A stretch of DNA of 64,000 nt from NCBI GenBank assembly GCA_905147135.1, contig LR990043.1, positions 5,243,057 through 5,307,056 on the forward strand, given 5' to 3'. The notes beneath the pieces are model-generated. The model made no database searches and was not told where the DNA came from. It worked only from the letters and a program-made list of their open reading frames with translations. The position numbers and the translations under genes are program-made. How positions within the stretch are numbered: position 1 is the first letter of the stretch; every line of letters starts with the position of its first letter. Shown piece after piece: positions 55,945 through 64,000 of this stretch. Source of the DNA: Blastobasis lacticolella (Eukaryota; Arthropoda; Insecta; Lepidoptera; Blastobasidae).

Positions 55945-57910
55945 TACGTCACTAAGGACAGGACAAACAGAAAATACCTAGTTTAAGAAAGCCTCATCAT
56001 CCCCACCATAAACGTTATGGAATTATGATAGATGATAATTTTATAAAGTTATAAAATATTCCCAAAACTTTGTAGCACTATCAAAATATACAGACTGCCT
56101 TTGCAGAACGCCGGCAAGTACCAGGCAACGAGAAGTCATTTGGAGGCGAACGATATTGGAACTCACAATAGACTGGAAGCATGGAACTGGGCGGCCATTC
56201 AACGCGGATTAGGAAGGGGAATGGTCGGTGCACAGCGAAGTGAATATCTAGGCACATATACATACCTACGTGCTATAATATCTTCCGCATTAGAATTTCC
56301 AGACCTCGCAGACCAGTGAGTGCTTTTGAAGAGTTACGGTGGATAGAAAGAGGGATTGTCGGCGCACAAGTGAATATTTACGCTATATCTTTCGTATTAT
56401 ATATTATTTTCACAACGCAGTAAAATAAAATGCTTTTTGAAATAGTTTTTGCAAACATTTATGAGTTTACGCATTTCAGGCATTGAAATTTCAAATCCGT
56501 AGCTAATATATTCGAAATAAGAACCTGTCTCCCGTTTCTAACGATAAACTACACTGAACTGAGTTATTTGTTCTACTCTAATTATAATCGATAAATATTA
56601 CTAATAGAAACTACGAATAGAAGCTTACAAATTCAAAGATTCGAATTCAGAACACGATTAATTTATAGTTAACAGTGTTTAACTAAAAAATTAATCATGC
56701 TGGTTATTCAGATGCCCACCACCACCACTAGACAAAAGTTTAAGGGGACAATAGGTCAATTAAATCATTATAATCATCTATAGCCCCTATTAGGTTTATG
56801 CTTTCCACGTACGCGGAAGGTTTTGCCATATAGGTCTTTCGTGGTTCACTACAGTATCATCGCACATGTGCCCGATAACATATGCGATGAAACTGTAGTG
56901 GTTTTGCCATATCCGTATTTTCGAATACAGAACCCCCCAGCTCTGAAACACTTTTATTATGACGATAAACATTCATATTTCACACGTTCTATCTCCAACG
57001 CTCAGACCAAAGAATGTCAAAGGTACGCCTTGTACATATTTGAAAGAGTCTTTCCCTCCATCCCAAGCTCTGCCTCATATTCAGACGGGCTATTTAATAT
57101 TTCACGGTTACTCAGACCACAAAAGGCGGTGATTTGTGTCCCAGTGAAGTGAGCATTTTATTACAGGAAATATGGGTCGTATGGCTCAAGTAGACACAAT
57201 AATCTCAATACGGTATGGAACGTAATATCAGATATCTATAAAGTTTTATTGCGGATATGAGGTCAGAATGCGCTTGTCCACAATTTGTACTTCAGTTACG
57301 GTCTAGATATGGGAATAAAATAACTAAGAGTTTTCATTTCATTATTCTTTCTGATAATTTGTATATTCCATTATATTTGTCGAACTCTTTTCACAAAAAT
57401 ATATTTAAAGGTATCTTTAATGTATTGTGTAAGAGTAATAAATTAAATCTAAATCTAAAAGTTCCATAAACTGTAGGTATAACATATTATACCGTAGTAC
57501 TCGATGCCGTGAAAAAGGCAGACATATACTTTTACAAGCTTTTATTTACTTTCACATGTATGTTCGTAATAAAATCTTGCAAGTTAAATTTGACCCGAAT
57601 CCCGGTTTCCGATGGACCTTTTGCATTTGATTGAAATTTTGGAAATGTGAGTTCGGTGACAATGCAATGTTATGATACCGTCGAGCTGATCTGTTGATGG
57701 AGACGGAACGGAATGGTTAAACCCATCTAATTTGAGCTTGTTTCATTAGTCTTGACAAGCACTGTGACTGAACATAGAGAACGTGCGATAAAAGCTTGCT
57801 ATAAAAAAATATGTTTCATTTGAGAACTTGTTAATGACACTTATTACTTCAAATATAATTAGTAGAATGTGTCTGTCTGTTTACACGCTATGTAAGCCCA
57901 TGAGATAGGT
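55945..57910. other. No recognised gene
   Basis: Frames of 72 codons (56101-56319), 109 codons (56823-57152) and 70 codons (57257-57469) show no domain I recognise. The 109-codon frame is the longest outside repeats in this half, but nothing indicates that it is translated. Confidence 0.35.
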
Positions 57911-57924
57911 ACATGTGAAAACGT

Positions 57925-58085
57925 TCCCTATGTCAGGAAAGAGGTATCGCGGGGAGCCTAGGAAGCCACAGATTGACATCGCCGAGTCGGATGCGAGAGC
58001 CAAGGGCCTACGACGATATGAAGATATGGAAGACTAGCCGAACGAGAGGAAAGAGACCTGCCAGAAGCCGTGTTTAGATGCTCTG
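57925..58085 (+). pseudogene. Decayed LINE C-terminus
   Basis: KRYRGEPRKPQIDIAESDAR + AKGLRRYEDMED resembles 'RGRPRKRW.D.V..DMR..GL' of LINE ORF ends, followed in other frames by a 'RGKRPARSRV' stretch. Frame shifts are required, so it is dead. Confidence 0.45.
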
Positions 58086-58089
58086 ATAA

Positions 58090-59258
58090 TGATAAAGAAT
58101 GAAGTTTATTTTAATTGACCATAACGTTTATCAAAGCGATTCGTTGCGATCAGTTGTCGCCATAATAAAAGTGGTAGAAAATGAAAAATTATTTTTAATA
58201 ACGTATCGCTCTACGTAATTGTTCAAATACGCTGCGGTCCATACATTTCTGCCGGTCCCCTTTAGTGTAGTAGTTTAAGAAATATTTGAGTGTATGTATG
58301 CTTAGGTCGGGTATTTTCACGTTAACACCGAACACAGTTGTTTTTGCCTGTAGGTATTTATTTTGATTGCTTATGTAAAGTAAAAATTACATCAAAAAGA
58401 TCGAACTCCCACTCCTCTCAAACGCAGCCGTACTCAACTACCAGCCTATCATAATATGGTAGTCCAGAAACATATAAGAATCCAAGTAAAGTCTATTTGT
58501 TACAAAATGGCATGCTCCATCTTCGGCCGCATCGTCGTAATACGATCAGGTAAGATGGCTGTCAAATATCTGTCTCTTTATCTATATGACATGTTCGAAG
58601 TTACGAACCGATTATAGACCAATTGTATTCTCTTTAGGGCGTATGTCACAATCACAACTTATCCGAATATGATCAGCTATTTATAGTTTTGATTTTCTCA
58701 CAGAACGGGACATCTCGTCGTGACCATACAACAGTAGCCCCTTTTGTTAATGGTCTTCAAGAATGTGTAGTTATCTATTCTGGTTTAATTCGGTATAAGC
58801 GTTGGGCAGATAGAGAAAAGGAATCGTGATGAACTTTGATTTGGATTTGCTTTGGGTCGCGCCTGTATTTTACTGTTTGTTAATTTTTAGTTGGTTTTAA
58901 GATTTACGTATATTCTACTTTAAAGCGAAAAAAATAAAAACAAAAAGAATATCCTCAGAACGGCTAATTCTATTTTTGTTGGGTTTTTAATTGTCAAGAC
59001 AAAATTCGTATGAAAAAAGAACAAGGGTAGTAACCCTACGGTAGTGTAGGGTAGGGATAGCACCTCATGAGTGATAACTGTTTGAATTCGCGCAAATCGT
59101 AAAGTAGTAAATACGTAGGTACTAAATACTCTAAATAGGTCGTCAATTCTTACTACAAAATAGCCTAACGTCGTCTTTAGATTTATTTAAACTGTAACAT
59201 TAGGAGTATTTACTAGGACTATATATAACTCTTTAGATCAACTTCATCAAAACACCAC
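58090..59258. other. No feature seen
   Basis: Unique AT-rich DNA; no frame above 60 codons. Confidence 0.4.
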
Positions 59259-59261
59259 TAA

Positions 59262-59387
59262 ACATTTTAAGGGTATGTTCCGGATTTCCTACCGCGTACC
59301 TTTGTTGGCGAGTAGCCCGATATTTCGACACAGTTGCATGCATCACGGTCACGGGACGACTGAACCTGGAACATACCCTTAAAATGT
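59262..59387. mobile_element. Small MITE with perfect 20-bp TIRs
   Basis: ACATTTTAAGGGTATGTTCC at 59262-59281 is exactly complementary to 59368-59387. The 86-base interior has 'gcccgatatttcgacacag' and 'tcacgggacgactgaa', words I associate with lepidopteran MITEs. No convincing target duplication is visible. Confidence 0.75.
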
Positions 59388-59392
59388 GTAAT

Positions 59393-59988
59393 AATAACCG
59401 CGATAGTTTAAAATCACTGCTCTTTTACTTGAAATTATTTAAGACGGCTTTCTGCTGTAGTATAGGTGTGGACCTTCCACAACGATCGCTTTTGTGTCTA
59501 TCGTGTAGGTACTCGTATTAAGCGTACGTACTTAGAAATATTTTATTTTATTGTTCTAATTGCATTCAGTTTCCGAGTACAAGCACCCTTTGTGATTAAC
59601 TGACACATTTGTTTGAAATTCGAACCGCCTTGTCTATGCTTTAAAAGACTTGCCGTCTAAAAATAGTCATTAAGCCTACCAAATAAGGTTGCTATCAGAA
59701 TGAGCGTTTAAAAAACTAATTGTGCCTAATAGGGATGTCAAATCACTCATTATGCTTATCATGGGAAGATCTCGAGCTTGGATTAATTGAGTTAGAAAGA
59801 TTTATGATAATTATTATCAGATTTGCTGTTATTACATTGTTAGTAGCGTTAAGAGATCGTTACGGATGTGGTTCTTGGTTCTTATTTTGTACAAATTGTA
59901 TAAAGATAATACCTTTTAATATGTATATTAATATTTAATAGCAATAATTTTATTGCAGCACTGTTTAGAGCTAAGAGCGTTTTTGTTA
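59393..59988. other. No feature seen
   Basis: A 72-codon frame at 59720-59938 has no recognisable motif. Confidence 0.35.
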
Positions 59989-59989
59989 A

Positions 59990-60250
59990 GAGCGGCACTG
60001 GTCTAGTGGCAGCGTACTTTCGAGACCGATAACCAAGGTTAAGGAATGCTCGCTGTCCGGGAACTGGATGGGTGACCGTTTCACACTTTGAGGCTAGTCG
60101 AACTTTAGCACAACAACCAGCTCGCTACTCGTTAAATGTGCCTCCTAGTACCTACTGTTGGCGAAGATTGACCAAGGTCCTCCGCTGGAGAGTCTGGGAA
60201 ACTGATTGAACAGTTTAGGGCCCCGTGACGGAACAAACAAACAAACAAAG
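59990..60250 (+). mobile_element. 5S rRNA-derived SINE
   Basis: 60019-60080 follows the 5S rRNA gene core: 'gaccgataaccaaggttaag' at the box A region, then 'gctcgctgtccgggaactgg' leading into 'ggatgggtgaccg', the box C hallmark. A tRNA-like 'gcactggtctagtggcagcg' precedes it. A unique body follows, and the tail is (AAAC)n at 60233-60250. The 5S ends cannot pair, so this is a retroposon and not an rRNA gene. It differs from SINE-A, -B and -C in head, body and tail. Confidence 0.75.
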
Positions 60251-60254
60251 AATT

Positions 60255-61100
60255 GAATCTATAGGAGAGGTATCAGGTAGGTAGGTATAGGTGATGGGAC
60301 CTAAGTACTTAAAAACTTTGAATCGAGACTAACATCTACCACAATCACCATAATTTCATAAGCGAATGTATGATAAGATGTATAAATATGGAAGACGCAA
60401 AAGACATCCGTGTCACAAGTGAAGGTAAAAAGCAGACTGGTAGATACGTAGTACTACTTCAGTATATTTCGTAATCAAATAACCCAAGATCTAGTACGAA
60501 TAACACTTCGAAAGAAAGTGCCCATCTCACTATTAGCAATAAAATTGAACGAATTTCGTCACAGACAAGTGTCTAACGGAAGAACTTTATGACGCATGCA
60601 TTTGGTTCAGATGGTGATAAAGTAGATTCAGTGCATGAAGTCTCCTTCTTGAATTTTAATGGAGCCATGCTTCTGGCTGGTGTAATAAAAAATGATTCTT
60701 ACATTGAGTTTGAGAACGCATTGCACAATTTAAAAAATGAAACAAACTATCACAACATAGCCTCGTTTATGACGAAGCTATGATCACAGCCATCCTGTGA
60801 GCCATACATATAAACTTTTGTCAACTTATTTGTACAATAATATCATTGTGTTCATTTCTCAAGAAGCTCCTTTGTGTTTAGGTATGAACAACAATGCGGT
60901 CTATTTGTTTGGTATTTTATTAAGGTATAAATACAAAAGCGGTCCCTTTGTTTGGTAATACTTAGATAATTCTTAAAATGCGCCGTGTCACATTAACTGT
61001 TAACTGTTAGGTACCGCCAACCGCCCATAAACTTACTCAGTTTTTGAAACATATTATGAACTCAATAATGTTATGGCTTGTATGTTGACCAATAGTACGG
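60255..61100. other. No recognised gene
   Basis: A 64-codon frame at 60589-60783 (MTHAFGSDGDKVDSVHEVSF...) has balanced, protein-like composition, but I cannot assign it. An upstream stop and the absence of a splice acceptor leave it unsupported. Confidence 0.3.
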
Positions 61101-61104
61101 TCAT

Positions 61105-61205
61105 CACGACGTCAATGTCCTGGTTATGCTCTTGCGTACAAGGGCCTGGGCCCGCCTTGACCATGATCCAGGAATTGGCAGTTCAGATAATGTGGAGCGA
61201 TCGCC
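61105..61205 (-). mobile_element. SINE-A 3' fragment
   Basis: 'cgtcaatgtcctggttatgc', 'gcccgccttgaccatgatcc' and 'ggaattggcagttcag' in reverse family order; it stops abruptly after the 'gtggagcga' step. Confidence 0.65.
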
Positions 61206-61209
61206 TATG

Positions 61210-61938
61210 AATGTTGAGCAAAATTTGATATTTATTATAACCGACTTCTATCTACTTGGCCTTGTTTGTTGGTATTTTTATTAGTTGGTATATTATGTTT
61301 TATTATTATTATGTAATATGACATTGCAAATGTATTTAATATGTAAAATAATGACTTGTAACGAATGTTATTAATAAATTATGATTATGATTGGTACATA
61401 ACTTCCGCATAAATTTGGACAAATCCAAGCTACATTATTCTGGTCATTAATTGCAAACCTTAGCTCCCATAACTTTTAAATATGCGGAAAAATCTAAATA
61501 AAAAAATACTTTTAACCATCTACTTACCTAATAGAAAACGATTCAGGTAACAGTATATCCATGTAATGATGAAGCCCATAGTACAAACCTATTTTCACTA
61601 CGAACGGTTGGTAAAAACTTCCCTGAAATTAATTATGAAATTTTCGTTAACATAACATTGCGTGCATGTAGATAAACATGTCATTGTCAGGTCTACTCGG
61701 GCGCTTGTGGCTCTTTGACACAAATTCATTCACAGTATGGAACAAGCTCACGCGAACTGAACTTGACTTGAAGAGACAATTATGTTAAAGGTCGTATTAA
61801 AATTTCACTGATATATTATTTTTTGATATTTTTATATAAATTCTCTTTGTCTATATTTCAAACATAGTCCACTTTTCAAACATAGAATATACCAATTATT
61901 TATTATTTAATTATTAAGAATACCATAGCCGCCCTACA
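61210..61938. other. No feature seen
   Basis: AT-rich unique DNA. 'cgaactgaacttgacttgaa' near 61755 is not a known motif. Confidence 0.4.
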
Positions 61939-61940
61939 TA

Positions 61941-63190
61941 GGCCCGGATTATATCAAGCGTCGGCGACGCACCTTGCGTCGCCGACGCACCATGCGTCGC
62001 CGACGCAACCTGCGTCGCCGACGCAGGTTGCGTCGGGCTGTCAAACGCTAGACTTCAACAGTTTAAACCATGGACTTAACCATGGACTTACTACCCAAAG
62101 GGACTGCGCACTGCTTTGACTAAAATCGGGCAGAGCGAGAGTCACCATCGATAGTCCTGTGTCCCTTTCTAGTGTTGCCACCATTGTTGATGCAAATTCC
62201 GAATTACTTTTATTATTTGGCGCGGACACCGACCTCAGGGCCAGGCAGAGCCGGACCGGGTGCAATCTGAAGGTCATATTTTTACCAGGGTCCAGCCCAA
62301 GCTTACCCTGCTACTCGGAAACTATTGGCCCTAGAACACTAGTTCCTAGAGTGAAATGATAGAACTTGTTGAGATCTACATTTCGAATGACAGCTGTCAA
62401 TGTTAAATCTTTTATAAATTTGTACCCATTGGTCCTAAAACACTAGTTCCTAGAGTGAAATGATAGAACTTGTTGAGATCTACATTTCGAATGACAGCTG
62501 TCAATGTTAAATCTTTTATAAATTTGTACCCATTGGTCCTAAAACACTAGTTTCTAGAGAGAAATAATAGTACTTGTTGAGATCTACATTTCGAATGACA
62601 GCTGTCAATGTTAAATCTTTTATAAATCGGTACCCATTGGTCCTAAAACACTAGTTTCTAGAGAGAAATGATAGTACTTGTTGAGATCTACATTTCGAAT
62701 GACAGCTGTCAAAGTTTGAACTGAAATAACTCCTAAATTATTGGTGCTATAACACTCGTTCCTAAAGAAAAATGATAGTGTTCGCCGAGATCTACATTTC
62801 GCATGACAGCTGTCAAACTTAGAACTGTTGTAACTCGGAAACGATTGGTCTTAGAACACTAGTTCCTTGAGCAATACGATAGTACTCATCGAGATCTACA
62901 TTTTGGATGACAGTTCTAAGTTTGACAGCTGTCATACGAAATGTAGATCTCGACGAGTACTATCATATTTCTTTAAAAACTAGTGTTCTAGAACCAATGG
63001 GTTCCGAGTTATAACACATTTAAGTTTGACAGATGTCACCCGAAATATAGATATCGACGAGTACTATCACTTCTCTTTAGAAACTAGTGTCGTAGGATAA
63101 ATCGTTACCGAACTCTTTTATCTGTTTTGTGGAACAAAAAGTCGTAGGTTAATAATTATGTCGACTCGACGTTTGTCGGAGAAACGTTCA
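61941..63190. mobile_element. Second copy of the TIR-element left arm
   Basis: GGCCCGGATTATATCAAGCG opens it, followed by the GCGTCGCCGACGC array, the 'ccatggacttactacccaaa' block (absent at the matching point of the 40.7-kb copy), then six 104-bp units with markers at 62371, 62475, 62579, 62683, 62787 and 62891, and two inverted units at 62946 and 63050. Homology to the first copy stops near 63190 without a right terminus. The flank ATA is not a TTA, so this is a partial or rearranged copy. Confidence 0.8.
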
Positions 63191-63408
63191 GTCATAGCCT
63201 CTTTCATTTTACAAGCCATGCGCAGAAGTTTGACAACGTCGCATTTTTTAATTTTAGTGAACCTGAAAATTACTGTTAAACTTTCTTCGCGGTCGTCGTC
63301 GTTTAATGTTATTAGTTATTCAAGTGATTAAATATATGCATTAGTTAGATAATATGAAATTTGATAGATTACTGAACTATTTACCTATCTATTTACTTGC
63401 AATAGTAT

Positions 63409-63662
63409 TATGCTACTATTATAAATGCGAAATACAATATGTATAATGCATGTTTGGTTTTGTATGTAATGGATGTTTGTTACTCCTTCACGCAAAAACT
63501 ACTGAACGGATTTAAATGCAATTTGGCAGTTATATAGCATATAGCTTAGAATAGCACGTTTGCTATAATTTTTCCCGAAATTTAATGTGATTCCCGGAAA
63601 CGGGTCCGGAACGTTATAACAGAATTTTATGAGGACGCAGTCGCGGCCAAAAGCTATTATGA
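63409..63662 (+). mobile_element. Helitron-like non-autonomous element
   Basis: Starts 'tgctactattataaatgcg', has 'gtttgttactccttcacgc', 'actactgaacggatttaaat' and 'gaggacgcagtcgcggccaa' and ends 'aaagctatta'. This is the classic order of a lepidopteran repeat class. The terminal CTAT replaces the usual CTAG, so the end is mutated. Confidence 0.65.
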
Positions 63663-63664
63663 AA

Positions 63665-64000
63665 TGAAATAATCTATGCCAGTCAAAATATTGCCCAATT
63701 TATTCACTATTAGGTATAATACATTTTAAACATTCTTATTAAGTATCTAAGTATATGAAAACTAACTACTTACTTACTTATTGTACCTATCTACTTTTTC
63801 AACGGTCACATCATCGTCGACAATCAAATGTAACACATGGAATGCGAAATAAAGAAATTTAAATTGAAAGATCGTGGTTTAAAGTAGTTGTAATAACTTT
63901 CACACTGCGAAAATGTTTGCTGCACGCGAAGGATCCTTCGATGGGACTCCAGCATGCTTGGGGAATAGCAGAAGTCCATTTGTTTAATAGAATTACATCT
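63665..64000. other. No feature seen
   Basis: AT-rich unique DNA to the window edge. Confidence 0.4.

Noticed and set aside
56823..57152. 109-codon plus frame
   Set aside because: No recognisable domain, no splice signals and no repeat-derived motif; compatible with chance in 64 kb.
60019..60080. 5S rRNA gene or pseudogene in isolation
   Set aside because: Only the internal promoter region matches 5S; the ends do not, and a retroposon body and AAAC tail follow.
60589..60783. 64-codon frame with protein-like composition
   Set aside because: I could not assign it to any family; there is an upstream stop and no acceptor site. It is noted only as an unassigned frame.

Overview
The window looks like AT-rich, gene-poor nuclear DNA of an insect, most probably a moth or butterfly (Lepidoptera). 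I infer this from its repeats: tRNA-Gly-derived and other tRNA-derived SINEs, RTE-type LINE tails ending in (GAT)n, LINE/SINE tails with the 'cacctgatggaaagtgg' core, and Helitron-like ends around 'gcccgcgacttcg...ctag'. I find no convincing host protein-coding exon, rRNA gene, intact tRNA gene, CRISPR array or bacterial operon. Nearly every open frame is under 200 codons and falls in a repeat, is a degenerate transposon fragment, or looks random. It is best read as an intergenic region or long intron filled by nested transposable elements.

Layout. 1-12 kb: AT-rich unique DNA with LINE, SINE and Helitron fragments, including one SINE split by another repeat (7.5-8.1 kb). 12.1-12.24 kb: a short CpG/ETS/ATGGCG-rich patch followed by a splice-donor-like site, the only candidate host regulatory element. 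13.3-13.8 kb: a 63-bp minisatellite. 14.8-22 kb: SINEs, a LINE 3' end inserted in a TIR element, and a perfect-arm hairpin. 23.6-29.9 kb: a complete LTR-flanked element (485/488-bp LTRs, TG...CA, TATA target duplication) with a 5.3-kb interior that lacks gag/pol, so LARD-like; both LTRs carry a CTCF-like motif. 30-40 kb: scattered fragments in unique DNA.

40.7-47.7 kb: a 7-kb element with about 50-bp inverted termini and TTA duplications. It holds a remnant of a PIF/Harbinger transposase N-terminus, two MITEs, a 104-bp direct-then-inverted array and later LINE/SINE insertions. A second copy of its left arm lies at 61.9-63.2 kb. 48-61 kb: SINEs with clear target duplications, a TTA-flanked MITE with perfect 28-bp termini, and a 5S-rRNA-derived SINE (60.0-60.25 kb). 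63.4-63.7 kb: a Helitron-like piece.

The elements form layers. RTE- and CR1/jockey-type LINE tails are the likely source of SINE mobility (one SINE shares its last 110 bases with a LINE 3' end). Harbinger-like termini and TTA duplications recur in MITEs, and the LTR element is probably mobilised in trans. Family names come from motif recognition, not database searches.
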